A stretch of 64,000 bases of DNA. Source: Wenzhouxiangella marina (GTDB lineage: Bacteria; Pseudomonadota; Gammaproteobacteria; Xanthomonadales; Wenzhouxiangellaceae). Where the stretch lies: the NCBI RefSeq assembly GCF_001187785.1, contig NZ_CP012154.1, forward strand, positions 1,234,501 through 1,298,500. Direction: 5' to 3'. Under the pieces are notes generated by a model that was not told the DNA's origin, ran no database searches, and saw only the letters and a program-made list of their open reading frames with translations. Of the stretch, positions 27,655 through 40,005 are shown one piece after another. How positions within the stretch are numbered: the stretch's first letter is position 1; each line of letters begins with the position of its first letter. A program made the translations under genes and the position numbers.

Positions 27655-29181
27655 ATGAGTATCACTGAAATGCACAAGACCTTCATTGCCGCCTGGCTGC
27701 TGGCCCTGCTGCCCCTGATGGCGTCTGCCCAGCCCGCCCGTTCCGTCGCCGAGCTCGAGCGCTCGGCCAACCGGGCCGACTGGGCCTCGCTGAATGGCGA
27801 GCTGCCCGTCATCATCGAGCTGAATCTGCCGCGCCGGGCGCAGGCGGCGTCGCGGCGCGGGGACTGGGAGAACCTCAATGACTACATCGGCCGCGTGCAG
27901 CGCGAGCTGGCCGATGAAATGGGCTGGCGCAACTTCAACGACATCGTGCGCTACGAGCACCTGCCGGCCATGGCCACCGAGGTCAGCCGCGAGGAGGCAG
28001 CCCGCCTGCTGCGCTCCAATCGCGTGGCACGGGTGCACCTGAACCGCTGGAACCGCACCAGCCTGGGCGAGAGCGTTCGCCTGGCCGGGGTCACCGAAGC
28101 CATGGCAGATCGTGCGGCCGGCCAGGGCCAGGTGGTGGCGGTGGTCGATACGGGGGTTGATCTCGATCACCCCTTCCTGCGCGACCGCCTGGTGGGTGGG
28201 GCCTGCTTTTCGATCGCAGGTAGCTGCCCCGGCGGGCAAACGCGAGCCTTTGGCCCACGGGCGCCTGCGGCGCTGAACCCCCACGGCAGCCATGTCGCGG
28301 GCATCGTCGCGGGCAGCAATGGCCGCTTCAGCGGCGTGGCGCCCGCGGCGGGCTTGCTGAATGTGCAGGTGTTTTCCAATCATTCGGGCGGGTTCGGGGC
28401 CGCGGACTCGGACATCCTCGCTGCCCTGGACTGGCTCTATGGCCAGCGCGAACGCTTCAACCTGGCCGCCGTCAACCTGAGTCTGGGGGCGGAGATGGGC
28501 CATACAGGCCATTGCGATGGGGACAGTCCCTATACGCAGATCTTCCGTCAGCTCCATGAGGCCGGGACGGTCGTGGTCGTGGCCAGCGGCAACGATGGCC
28601 GCACCGATGGCCTTGGCGCGCCCGCCTGCGTGTCCACTGCGCTGGCAGTGGGTTCGATCGAGAAGAATGGCAATGTATCCGGCTTTTCCAATAGCGCCAG
28701 CATTCTCGATATCGTCGCCCCCGGCGGGCAGATCGAGTCCGCCGTGCCCGGCGGCTACGAAAGCCTGTCGGGCACGTCCATGGCCGCGCCCCATGTGGCG
28801 GGCGCCGTGGCAGCCTTGCGATCGGCCTATCCCGACGCCACGGCCGATGAACTGGTGCAGGCCCTGACCGCCAACGGCCAGACCTTCCGTGACCCGCGAA
28901 ACGGGCAGCGCAGCGCGCGCCTCGACCTGGCCGCTGCCATGGGCTGGCTCGGCGAGCGCCGTGCGCCGGCACCCAGTCCCGAGCCGCCGTCGACACCTGC
29001 TCCAAGGCCCGAGCCCGAACCGCGGCCTGAGCCGGTGCCCGAACCACGCCCCGCCCCGCGCCCCGCGCCACCCGAGCAGCGCCCGCCCCAGGACCCGAAC
29101 CTGCCCCTGTGCCGTGAGCGCATCGGCGGCATACTGGTCGAGCGAGCGCCGCCTTGCCGCGAACCCGGTCGCGATGGCTGA
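27655..29181 (+). CDS. Secreted subtilisin-family serine protease
   Basis: A 508-residue S8 protease. A signal peptide (about 1-25) is followed by a propeptide-like region (27-145) and the catalytic domain (150-430) with Asp165 (VVDTGVDLDHP), His210 (HGSHVAG) and Ser375 (SGTSMAAPHVAG), a complete triad. A Pro/Glu/Arg-rich tail (about 440-490, PEPRPEPVPEPRP) ends with two cysteines that could form a disulfide. Standing between kinases K1 and K2, it may process envelope components of the system, which is inference. GGGGAC 9 nt upstream supports the ATG at 27655. Confidence 0.92.
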   Translation: MSITEMHKTFIAAWLLALLPLMASAQPARSVAELERSANRADWASLNGELPVIIELNLPRRAQAASRRGDWENLNDYIGRVQRELADEMGWRNFNDIVRYEHLPAMATEVSREEAARLLRSNRVARVHLNRWNRTSLGESVRLAGVTEAMADRAAGQGQVVAVVDTGVDLDHPFLRDRLVGGACFSIAGSCPGGQTRAFGPRAPAALNPHGSHVAGIVAGSNGRFSGVAPAAGLLNVQVFSNHSGGFGAADSDILAALDWLYGQRERFNLAAVNLSLGAEMGHTGHCDGDSPYTQIFRQLHEAGTVVVVASGNDGRTDGLGAPACVSTALAVGSIEKNGNVSGFSNSASILDIVAPGGQIESAVPGGYESLSGTSMAAPHVAGAVAALRSAYPDATADELVQALTANGQTFRDPRNGQRSARLDLAAAMGWLGERRAPAPSPEPPSTPAPRPEPEPRPEPVPEPRPAPRPAPPEQRPPQDPNLPLCRERIGGILVERAPPCREPGRDG

Positions 29182-29262
29182 AGCGAACAAGCAAGAAAAA
29201 ATTCACTGATCCGAACATGACCCAGGCAAGCCGAAACGCGCTTCCACAACAGGAGAAATGAC

Positions 29263-30171
29263 ATGACCTTCCACCGACTGATGATGATCCCCCTGCTGGT
29301 GATCTTCCTGGCCGCCTGCTCGGGCCAGACCGTGCAGGCTTCCAACAGCGATCCGAACCTGCTGATCATGGGCGAGGACTACGACGACGACACCGTGCCG
29401 CGTGATTCACGCGTGTTCCGCCGCGTGCTCAATGCCCTGTCCAACCAGCTCAACGACGAAGGCTTTTCCGTCTACGACGAAACGGCCCTGACCCTCGATG
29501 ACTTCGCCCAGGGCCGCGTGCGCCGGACCGATGCCGAGTTGATCGACATCGCGCGCAGCATCGACCAGCCGCCCATCGACGTGGTGGTGATGTTCTCGAT
29601 CTACGCCAGCGCCCAGGACGTGGGCTACACGACCCGGGTGCGGGCTCGCGTCGAAGGTCGCCTGCTCAACGTCCGCACCGGCCAGCGCCTGGGCAACTTC
29701 GAACTGCCCAGCCCGCGCGAGTGGAACGCACCGCCGAACTGCTCCCGCGAGTGCATCCTGGAAACGATCGGCGAGTACAGCCGCATCCTCGCCAATGACG
29801 TCGGCGCCGTGCTGACCGAAAAGCTGGCCTGGATGGTCGACGGCGGTGGCCAGGCACCGGGCGGCGGCATGGACAACGCCTACACCCTCGTCTTCGACGG
29901 CTTCACGCCTGACGAGATGATGACCTTCGAAGAGTATCTGGTCATCTTCAGCGGCTACCGTGATCACCGCCCGACCTACTCCGGCGCCCGCCGCCAGGAG
30001 CTCTGGTACGAATCCCAGATTGAAACCGCCCGCCTCAACCGCAACCTCCAGCGCATGCTGCAGGAAGTGGGCCTGCGCGGCGTCGTGACCTTCTCGGGCA
30101 ACACCTTCACGGTCCGCAAGATCACCCTTCGCGGCGAGCGCCCGCGACCCGACGCCAACGACGACTGGTAA
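29263..30171 (+). CDS. Lipoprotein related to the ectodomain of the FHA protein
   Basis: A 302-residue lipoprotein with lipobox LAAC (Cys19). No named family is recognised with confidence; the alternating alpha/beta pattern (LLIMGEDYDDD, VVVMFSIYAS, RVRARVEGRLLNVRTGQRLG) recalls CsgG/LpoB-like periplasmic folds. It aligns along most of its length with residues 25-290 of the transmembrane FHA protein at 36926: both have a Cys-x(3)-Cys pair before a helix ending LGAVLxEKLA or VGAVLTEKLA, then an FTPxE/FTPDE segment. An AGGAG site precedes the ATG. A rho-independent terminator follows. Confidence 0.75.
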   Translation: MTFHRLMMIPLLVIFLAACSGQTVQASNSDPNLLIMGEDYDDDTVPRDSRVFRRVLNALSNQLNDEGFSVYDETALTLDDFAQGRVRRTDAELIDIARSIDQPPIDVVVMFSIYASAQDVGYTTRVRARVEGRLLNVRTGQRLGNFELPSPREWNAPPNCSRECILETIGEYSRILANDVGAVLTEKLAWMVDGGGQAPGGGMDNAYTLVFDGFTPDEMMTFEEYLVIFSGYRDHRPTYSGARRQELWYESQIETARLNRNLQRMLQEVGLRGVVTFSGNTFTVRKITLRGERPRPDANDDW

Positions 30172-30183
30172 GCCACGCCCTCG

Positions 30184-30213
30184 GCCCGCCGGCTTGCTTC
30201 CGGCGGGCTTTTT
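30184..30213 (+). terminator. Rho-independent terminator after the lipoprotein gene
   Basis: GCCCGCCGG (30184-30192), loop CTTGCTT, CCGGCGGGC (30200-30208), then TTTTT. A perfect 9-bp stem with a T run, so transcription of the lipoprotein unit probably ends here. Confidence 0.9.
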
Positions 30214-30238
30214 CTTTGCCGCCCGAGGAACCGACGCC

Positions 30239-30802
30239 ATGCACCCGATTCATTCCACCGTCGCAAAGCTTGGTCTGGGCTTGATGCTTCTTGTGGGCCT
30301 GTTCGCCGGCCCCCTTGTGGCCCAGACCCGCAGCCTGGCCGAGATCGAAGCCGAGCTGGATCCGCTCGAGTTCGTCGAGAACCACGGCGGCGTGCGCCGC
30401 TCCATCGACTTGAGCATCGAGTTCGCCTTCAATTCCGCCGCGCTGCTGCCCGAGGGCCAGCGCCAGGTCGACATCCTCGGCCGCGCCTTCAATGGTGATC
30501 GCCTGCGGCCCTACCGCTTCCGCATCATCGGCCACACCGACGCCGTAGGTTCAGCTGAGTACAATCAGGCACTGTCCGAGCGCCGTGCCCAGGCCGTGCG
30601 AGCGGCACTGATCGAAGGCCACGGCATTGACCCGGACCGACTCGTGGCCGAAGGCGCAGGCGAGGCCGAGTTGATCGATGGCCTGGCCGAAGACGCCCGC
30701 GAGCACCGACGAGTGGAAATCAGCGTCCTCGACGACACCACCGACGAGGCGGACAGCGATGAGGTCTCGACGGAGGGCGAGGTCAGCATCGAGTGGGACT
30801 GA
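30239..30802 (+). CDS. OmpA-family peptidoglycan-binding protein
   Basis: A 187-residue exported protein. A signal peptide (LGLGLMLLVGLFAGPLVAQ) precedes an OmpA C-terminal-like domain (about 45-165): SIEFAFNSAALLPEG, the diaminopimelate-contacting IIGHTDAVGSAEYNQALSERRA and REHRRVEISV. There is no beta-barrel, so it is a free periplasmic or outer-membrane-associated peptidoglycan binder. An acidic tail (DDTTDEADSDEVSTEGE) follows. GAGGAA lies 8 nt before the ATG at 30239. It sits just upstream of kinase K2, about 65 nt apart, and is probably co-transcribed with it. Confidence 0.88.
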   Translation: MHPIHSTVAKLGLGLMLLVGLFAGPLVAQTRSLAEIEAELDPLEFVENHGGVRRSIDLSIEFAFNSAALLPEGQRQVDILGRAFNGDRLRPYRFRIIGHTDAVGSAEYNQALSERRAQAVRAALIEGHGIDPDRLVAEGAGEAELIDGLAEDAREHRRVEISVLDDTTDEADSDEVSTEGEVSIEWD

Positions 30803-30866
30803 GACGGGCAAGCGGCGATCAAGTAGAGGGCGCCGGAAAAGGGGGAGCAGCAGTGGGGACATCAGC

Positions 30867-33800
30867 ATGACCAGCATCGGACGCTACACCATCCTTAAAC
30901 GCCTCGGCGGCGGGGGCTTTGGCGAAGTCTTTCTCGGCGAGGACCCACAGATCGGCCGCCAGGTGGCGATCAAGGTCTTCAAACCGAAGGACGAGAACCT
31001 GATCGCCTTTGCGACCAGTTCCGACGAGGAAGGCCTGGAGATTCTTCGCTCGCGCTTCCTCAACGAAGCCCGAATCCTGGCCTCGCTGGAAAACGCCCGG
31101 CACATCGTCAACGTGCTCGACTTCGGCGAGACCGAGGACGGCACCCCCTACTACGTCATGCCCTACCTGCCGCATTCCCTGGCAGAGGAGCTGGGCAAGG
31201 ACGTTTTCGATGCTCTGGCGGTTCAGGAACTGCCCACGGTTCAACGCCCCCGCGCGTTGCCAATGGCGCAGGCCCTGGACTGGATCGAGCAGGTGCTGGT
31301 GGGCCTGTCTGCCGCCCACGCCCGGGGCCTGATCCATCGCGACTTGAAGCCCTCGAACCTGATGCTGACCGACGAGCGCGAACTGCGCATCGTCGATTTC
31401 GGGATTGCCAAAGCACCTGACGGCCAGCACTCCACGGTCTCGCAGCTTGGCCTCGGCAGCCGCAACTACATGGCTCCGGAGCAGCGCGAGTCCGCCAAGC
31501 ACGTCGACGCGCGCGCCGACGTCTATGCGGTGGGCGTCGTGGCCTACCGCATGCTCACCGGTAAGCTGCCGATCGGGCGCTTTGCCGACCCCAACGTTGC
31601 CGTACCGGCCCTCGGGCAAGCGATGAACGATCTGCTGCTTGCCATGATCGACACCGATCGCAGCCGCCGCCCGGAGGATGGCACGGCGGCATTGGAGAGG
31701 TTCAAGCTGGCCCGCGCCAGCGTCGGTGAAGACCATGGTGAATCTGATACCGGCACCTGGGTTGGAGAGGGTGAGGCGAGCGCTCGGGATGAGCTCAAGC
31801 CCCTGCGGGCACGGATAGCTGAAGTCATCGGTGAAAACGGTCGCATTCCCGACCACGAACGCGAGGGCCTCCTGGCCCTGGCTTCCATCGCCGATCTGAG
31901 TGAGCAGGAGCTGGACAGCCTGATCGAGGATGTGATCAAGGCAGACCGGGCCCTGGCCGCAAAGTCACGACTGGTCACCACCCTTGCTCGCCGCATACAG
32001 GCCCGCAAGGGCGCTCTGGACGCCCGCGCCATCGAGAGCCTCGATGCGGCGGCCAGCGCCGTGGATTGGGATCGCGGGAAGTTGCAGGGCTTGATGGAAG
32101 TGTTGGTGGACGAGCTCGGTCTGCCTTCAGTGCGCTCCAATGCTGATCGCGAGACAAAGTCGAAGAATCAGGCGAGCCGCCCGCTCCCCTTGCGTGGCAT
32201 CGCCGCGGTGCTGGTCGCTGTGCTGGTGCTTGGCGCCGGTGGCTGGGGCATGATCCATTGGCGGGAAGGCCAGAAGATGAACGCGGCCGCCGAGCAGGAC
32301 TGGCAGCTGGCGCAGGACAGTGACACGATCGCTGCCTATGAAGGCTTTATCGAGGCCTGGCCCGAGGCGCGGGCGGTCAGCAGGGCGAGAGAACGCATCG
32401 CCGAACTGCAAGCGCAAGGCCAGAGCATCGTGGGCCAGGTGCAGGACTACCTGAACCGGCTGGACTACCGTGTGCCGTCGTCGGGCAGCCTGGACCCGCG
32501 CACCGAATCGGCGATCCGCAGCTTCGAAGAAGTGCAGGGCCTGCCGGTCGCTGGGGTTGCCGACGAAGTCCTGCTGGAGGCGCTGCAGGCCGAGTATCGC
32601 GAACGGGACAATGCAGCCTGGGCCGAGGCCGGGCAGGCGAACACCGAGCAAGCGTACGCAGCCTATCGTGAGGCCTTCCCGCAGGGCCAGCACATTGGCG
32701 AGGTGGCCAGCCGCGTCGAGGCGGCCCGTCAGGCCCGCCTGGCGGCAGAAGCCGAAGCACAAGCGGCTGCCGAGCGGCGCCGGCAGGAGATCGCGGCAGC
32801 CGAAGCCGCGGCGGCGGCGCGTCGAGTGCTGATTTCTTCGATCCAGCGCGAGCTGGCGAGGTTGGGCCGCCCGATCAGTGTAGACGGCGAATTGGGCCCG
32901 GGCACGGTGGGACAGATTCGTGCTTTTGAAGCGGCGGCCGATCGTCCCGTTACTGGTGAGGCGACTTCCGAGTTGTTGGCGTTGCTGAGCGCTACCGAGA
33001 CGTGGCCAGCCGATCAGGGGCTTTCCAGAACGGGTACTCGTTCCTCGATCCTGGCTCAAGGTGCACAACTTGTGCAGACCTGGCTCGAAGAGCGAGCTGT
33101 GACGAGTCTAACTGGCGAAAGTCAACGCTTGGGCTATGTAATTGGCGTTGATGTGGGAGCCAGTCTGAGAAATCAGGATCTGAATATTCGAATTGAATTC
33201 TTGGCAGTGGGCCTCATGACTCGGCTGCAGGAGGAGCAACTATGGATTTCGATCGAAGACGCTACTGAAATTCGACAGGACTTTATCGATCTCCAGGGCG
33301 CGGGCGAAGCATACGAGGATACACAGCAACTTAGCTACGTAATTGGTATGGACATAGCTGGCAGTTTGAAGGACCAGGAACTTGAATTCGACAGCAAAAC
33401 ATTGATTGGCGGGATTGTCGATGCATTTTCAAATTCAACGACTCTCATAAGCCAATCCCAGATAGATGCTGAGCGCGAGCGGTTCATGGAACGCAGGCGC
33501 GTCAGTTTGGCGCAGTCGTCAAGTTCGAACCTCACTAGTGGTCAGGAATTTCTCAATAGTAATTCCCTTCGGTCCGGAGTCCGGACCACTTCCTCTGGCT
33601 TGCAGTATGAGGTTCTCAGGCAGGGGAGAGGCCGTCGGCCAGGCGCCACTGACCGTGTCCGAGTTCACTATGTCGGCCAGCTCACAAACGGAAACGAATT
33701 TGACAATTCCTATTCCAGAGGTGAACCCGCGACCTTCGAATTGAATCAGGTGATCCAGGGGTGGCAAGAAGGCCTTCAACTCATGCGGGAGGGCTCCAAA

Positions 33801-33908
33801 TATAGGTTTTTCGTACCCCCTGATCTCGCGTACGGTGATCAGAGTGTCGGCTCAATAGAAGCGAACTCCGTTTTGATCTTTGAAGTAGAGCTGCTGGATG
33901 TTGAGTAG
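30867..33908 (+). CDS. Transmembrane Ser/Thr kinase K2 with periplasmic FKBP prolyl isomerase
   Basis: A 1013-residue kinase. The cytoplasmic kinase (HRDLKPSN, DFGIAK), ESDTGTW linker, helical region and TM helix (about 446-465) match K1. The periplasmic part has two peptidoglycan-binding-like repeats (about 521-575 and 655-705), then two copies of an FklB/Mip-like N-terminal unit (LGYVIGVDVGASL near 754, LSYVIGMDIAGSL near 822), and a complete FKBP domain (about 909-1013: RVRVHYVGQL, FDNSY, VIQGWQEGLQLM, FVPPDLAYG). This would be a prolyl isomerase fused to a kinase. GC content drops to about 50 percent in sampled lines from about 33050 on, against about 62 percent in the kinase part, suggesting acquisition of the tail. 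Confidence 0.92.
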   Translation: MTSIGRYTILKRLGGGGFGEVFLGEDPQIGRQVAIKVFKPKDENLIAFATSSDEEGLEILRSRFLNEARILASLENARHIVNVLDFGETEDGTPYYVMPYLPHSLAEELGKDVFDALAVQELPTVQRPRALPMAQALDWIEQVLVGLSAAHARGLIHRDLKPSNLMLTDERELRIVDFGIAKAPDGQHSTVSQLGLGSRNYMAPEQRESAKHVDARADVYAVGVVAYRMLTGKLPIGRFADPNVAVPALGQAMNDLLLAMIDTDRSRRPEDGTAALERFKLARASVGEDHGESDTGTWVGEGEASARDELKPLRARIAEVIGENGRIPDHEREGLLALASIADLSEQELDSLIEDVIKADRALAAKSRLVTTLARRIQARKGALDARAIESLDAAASAVDWDRGKLQGLMEVLVDELGLPSVRSNADRETKSKNQASRPLPLRGIAAVLVAVLVLGAGGWGMIHWREGQKMNAAAEQDWQLAQDSDTIAAYEGFIEAWPEARAVSRARERIAELQAQGQSIVGQVQDYLNRLDYRVPSSGSLDPRTESAIRSFEEVQGLPVAGVADEVLLEALQAEYRERDNAAWAEAGQANTEQAYAAYREAFPQGQHIGEVASRVEAARQARLAAEAEAQAAAERRRQEIAAAEAAAAARRVLISSIQRELARLGRPISVDGELGPGTVGQIRAFEAAADRPVTGEATSELLALLSATETWPADQGLSRTGTRSSILAQGAQLVQTWLEERAVTSLTGESQRLGYVIGVDVGASLRNQDLNIRIEFLAVGLMTRLQEEQLWISIEDATEIRQDFIDLQGAGEAYEDTQQLSYVIGMDIAGSLKDQELEFDSKTLIGGIVDAFSNSTTLISQSQIDAERERFMERRRVSLAQSSSSNLTSGQEFLNSNSLRSGVRTTSSGLQYEVLRQGRGRRPGATDRVRVHYVGQLTNGNEFDNSYSRGEPATFELNQVIQGWQEGLQLMREGSKYRFFVPPDLAYGDQSVGSIEANSVLIFEVELLDVE

Positions 33909-33940
33909 TTAATTTTTCCCATTTGCGAATTGGAGTTTAA

Positions 33941-36793
<2,853 letters not shown>

Positions 36794-36820
<27 letters not shown>

Positions 36821-36890
36821 TCTTTGTCCTTTTTCCTTTTGGCATCGCGCAGAGATGCGGGGGTATGGAGGCGCAGCCCCCATCGGCGCG
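36794..36890 (+). repeat. Repeat A2: end of K3 and 3' flank, paired with repeat A1
   Basis: The partner of 27331-27427. Shared blocks include GCCAGGTCCGTA, CGCTTTGA, TTTGGCATCGC and GGCGCAGCCCC. The hairpin here is GCATC (36842-36846) with GATGC (36854-36858) and a longer loop than in A1. Similarity ends about 70 bp past the stop, before the start of the FHA gene at 36926. Confidence 0.8.
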
Positions 36891-36925
36891 CCGGACGCGC
36901 CATTGAGCTATGAATTGGAAACGAC

Positions 36926-39211
36926 ATGATGTGTAGCTTCGCTCGATTATCGCTATGCCTGCTCTGTCTGAGCTTGGCGTCCTCGCTCCACGCCAGCGGC
37001 TGGAACACCCTGGTGGTGGGCGATATTCAGGCCGACACGCTGCCTCCGGAGCACCCGGCCTGGCGCAGTGCGGATCGGGCGATCGCCCAGGCGCTGATCG
37101 AGCGGGGCTTCGATGTGTTCGACAAGTCCGCCCTGGGCCTGGTGTCGGACTGCGAGGCGGCGGCCTGCGAGGGTTACAAGCAGGCCGACTTCGTGCGTCT
37201 GGCCCGTGAACTCAACCGCACGGCGCGCCAGCCGATGGATCTGATGGTGGTCTATTCGGTGACGGTTACGACGCGGTCCGGTCCCGGCGTGGATCGGGTG
37301 CAGGTGCGTCTGCCCGGCAAGATGGTGGACATCGATACGGGGCGCCTTGTGGATCAATGGGACGGCAGTTTGATGGAGTTCGTGGAGCCGGCCCAGGGTT
37401 GCGTCGACGGCTGCCTGCGCCAGTGGCTGGCCGATCGCGCTCGCCAGGGCGGCCAGGAGCTGGGCGCGGTGCTCGCGGAGAAGCTGGCGGCCTATGTGCG
37501 GGAATTCTATTTTCGGCTCGACCTCCGGGACTTCACGCCGGGTGAGCGTGAGGCGATTCTCGCCGGGCTGCGGGCGGCGCCGGATTATCGCCAGGGGGCC
37601 TTGCGCGAGCTGGGCTCTGGTGCTCGCACGAGAGAGTGGTTGCACCATCGCGTAACGGCCAGCTATGAACTGGCCACTCCACTGCGTGCCGGTGCGCTTC
37701 GGCAGCGCGTTGAGGGTCTGATCGAGCAGGCCGGGGCAAGGGGCAGCGTCAGTCTGCGGGGTAGTGACAGTCTGCAAGATATGCACTTGGAAGCGGTGCG
37801 TCAGGGCTTTCCCTATGCCGGTCGCTACACCGCCGGGCTGATCAGTCCGCTGCTACTGGGCCTGCTGGCATTCATTGCCTGGCGCTATCGACTTTATGAT
37901 CGGACAGCCGCTGATCTGGCGAGTACGGATCGGCCGAGTGAGGGCCTCCGCTTTCTCGACCAGACGCCGCTGCCGGGCCTGCCTCGGCGTGGCCGTTGGA
38001 CGGCACTACGCGAGGACTGGCAGCGGCGGATGGCGGAGGCCGACAGCGCACTGAAACGCGCCGAGGCGGCGTTGGATCGGGTTGAACTCGATGAGGCCGG
38101 GCAGGCGTTGGCTCAGGCCGCGACGGCCGCCAGCGATCATCCTCGATTGCCCGCTTTGCAGGCCCGGCTGCAAAAGCAATCCGAGGCGGCCGATCTGCTG
38201 ATCAAGGCGCGTGCGGTCATTGATGAGGACCCATCCCGGGCGAGCAAATGGTTGCATCAGGCCCGGGCCCTCGATCCTTCCCTGGCCGAACCCATTGGCG
38301 AGTTGATCGAGCAGGCGGAGGCGCACCTTCGTAGCACGGTGCTTACCAGGCACAGGCAGGCGGCCGAAGCGGCCCTGAAGGATGAGCAGTGGCTGCGGGC
38401 TGCCAGTCAGGCCGGCCAGGCCCTGTTCGCAATCCGCGGCCTGGAGCATTTCGATGCTGACGCACAAGCGCTGACCTCGCTTCGCGATCAGGCCCTGGCT
38501 CGCATCACGCCGCAGCGGGGTGACGCGCACGGCACGGGCGATCTGAAGGACACCTGGCTGCTTACGGGTGATGAAATTCAGGTGGGCCGGGCTCGAGGCG
38601 TGATGCCCGGGGCCATCACCATGAACTACAAGCGCATCTCGCGCGTGGGCAAGCAGCTCAGAATCAAACGCGAAGGTGGGCGGCTGTTTGCCGTGGACCC
38701 GGGCAGCACGCACGGCTCGATGGCGGACGACGTGCTGTTGGCCAACGGTCAGCCCCGCCGGTTGTCGGCCGAGGCCGTGGTGGCCCTGGGCGGCGGACGC
38801 GAGCCGCCGCGGCCGGGCGCGGCCCGGCTGATCATCGAGGTGCCCGAGGATGCGAGTGCTTCTGCCATCGTCAGGCTCGATCGCTTTCAGCTCAAGCTGC
38901 TGAACAGCGATGACCTGGCTCTGGCCTGGCCGACGATGCGCGAGGACGTCGGCCGTTGCTGGTTGCTGGTCCGCGATGGCCTGCCGGTGCATGCGGCGGC
39001 CGATCGGATCGTGCCCGGTCGGCCGGCTGGAGACGAGCCGGGGCTCTTGATCGGCCATGACGACGGCTACTGGGCCGCGCCGATCGATGACACGCCGGAC
39101 GAGCGTGTTTGCCTGGATGGCGAGGTGTTGGCTGGGCGGACGCCCCTGGCCGAGGGTGTGATGATCCAGCTGGGTGATCGGCGGATGCAACTGCAAGGGG
39201 ATGCCGTATGA
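36926..39211 (+). CDS. Transmembrane FHA-domain protein
   Basis: A 761-residue protein. A signal peptide (LSLCLLCLSLASSLHAS) leads to a periplasmic domain (about 25-290) related to the lipoprotein at 29263. A TM helix follows (about 301-320, GLISPLLLGLLAFIAW), then cytoplasmic helical repeats (340-530, TPR-like, e.g. DEAGQALAQAATAASDHP). An FHA domain (about 547-620) has IQVGRARG, YKRISR and DPGSTHGS (normally SxNG). A second FHA-like unit ends the protein (GLLIGHDDGYW, then CLDGEVLAGRTPLAEGV). FHA domains bind phosphothreonine, so it probably reads phosphorylated kinases and connects them with a periplasmic signal. It overlaps the phosphatase gene by 4 nt. Confidence 0.85.
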   Translation: MMCSFARLSLCLLCLSLASSLHASGWNTLVVGDIQADTLPPEHPAWRSADRAIAQALIERGFDVFDKSALGLVSDCEAAACEGYKQADFVRLARELNRTARQPMDLMVVYSVTVTTRSGPGVDRVQVRLPGKMVDIDTGRLVDQWDGSLMEFVEPAQGCVDGCLRQWLADRARQGGQELGAVLAEKLAAYVREFYFRLDLRDFTPGEREAILAGLRAAPDYRQGALRELGSGARTREWLHHRVTASYELATPLRAGALRQRVEGLIEQAGARGSVSLRGSDSLQDMHLEAVRQGFPYAGRYTAGLISPLLLGLLAFIAWRYRLYDRTAADLASTDRPSEGLRFLDQTPLPGLPRRGRWTALREDWQRRMAEADSALKRAEAALDRVELDEAGQALAQAATAASDHPRLPALQARLQKQSEAADLLIKARAVIDEDPSRASKWLHQARALDPSLAEPIGELIEQAEAHLRSTVLTRHRQAAEAALKDEQWLRAASQAGQALFAIRGLEHFDADAQALTSLRDQALARITPQRGDAHGTGDLKDTWLLTGDEIQVGRARGVMPGAITMNYKRISRVGKQLRIKREGGRLFAVDPGSTHGSMADDVLLANGQPRRLSAEAVVALGGGREPPRPGAARLIIEVPEDASASAIVRLDRFQLKLLNSDDLALAWPTMREDVGRCWLLVRDGLPVHAAADRIVPGRPAGDEPGLLIGHDDGYWAAPIDDTPDERVCLDGEVLAGRTPLAEGVMIQLGDRRMQLQGDAV

Positions 39212-40005
39212 AGATGGAACTGGCGGGCAAGAGCGATGTGGGCCTGAAGCGCGACAACAACGAGGATGCCTGGCTGGCCCTCGACCTGGCGGGTGGACAG
39301 GCGCTCATGCTGGTGGCCGATGGTGTCGGCGGGCGCGATGCGGGCGAGGTGGCCAGCGCCGAAACGGCCCAGGCCTTTCGCGAGTTGGCCGAAAGCGGCA
39401 AGCTGGCAGCCGCCAGCGATGCGGCGATGGGCAAGATGCTGCTGGAAATGGCCACGCACAAGGCGCATGCGCGAGTCTCTCGGCTGGCTACCGAATCGGC
39501 GCAGGAACTGTCCATGTCCTGCACGCTAACGGCCGTGCTGGCGGATCTGCGCAGTCCGGACAAGGCGCGCCTCGATCTGGTGCAGGTCGGGGACTCTCGA
39601 GCCTATCGCTTTCGAGACGGTACGCTCGAGCAGCTGACCGACGACCAGACCGTGGCTGAGCAGCTGGTGCTGGACGGGCGGATCAGCCTGGAACAGGCTC
39701 GAACCCACCCGGACCGCAATACCCTGTCGCAATCGATCGGCCTGGAATCGACGGAGTCGCCCTTCGAGCCGGTCTGCACCAGCGCTGATCTGATGCCCGG
39801 TGATTTGATCCTGCTGTGCTCGGACGGTCTGACCGATCGCGTGCCCCATGAAACCCTGCAGGCCTGCCTGACCGACAACAGCGAACTGGATGCCGCGCTG
39901 ACCGCCCTGGTGACTGCCGCGCTCGACGCGGGAGGCCATGACAACATCACCGTGGTGCTTGGCCGTTGCACGGACGACGATGCGCAAGCAGCGAACGGAC
40001 CATGA
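39208..40005 (+). CDS. PP2C-family Ser/Thr protein phosphatase
   Basis: A 265-residue cytoplasmic Mn/Mg-dependent phosphatase of the Stp1/PppA type. All metal-binding motifs are present: GLKRDNNEDAW, LVADGVGGRDAGEVAS, VGDSRAYRFRDG, LLCSDGLTDRV and GGHDNITVVLG. It would reverse phosphorylation by K1-K5. The start overlaps the FHA gene stop (ATGA) and its own stop overlaps the next gene (ATGA). The arrangement parallels Fha/PppA in T6SS threonine-phosphorylation pathways. Confidence 0.95.
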   Translation: MKMELAGKSDVGLKRDNNEDAWLALDLAGGQALMLVADGVGGRDAGEVASAETAQAFRELAESGKLAAASDAAMGKMLLEMATHKAHARVSRLATESAQELSMSCTLTAVLADLRSPDKARLDLVQVGDSRAYRFRDGTLEQLTDDQTVAEQLVLDGRISLEQARTHPDRNTLSQSIGLESTESPFEPVCTSADLMPGDLILLCSDGLTDRVPHETLQACLTDNSELDAALTALVTAALDAGGHDNITVVLGRCTDDDAQAANGP

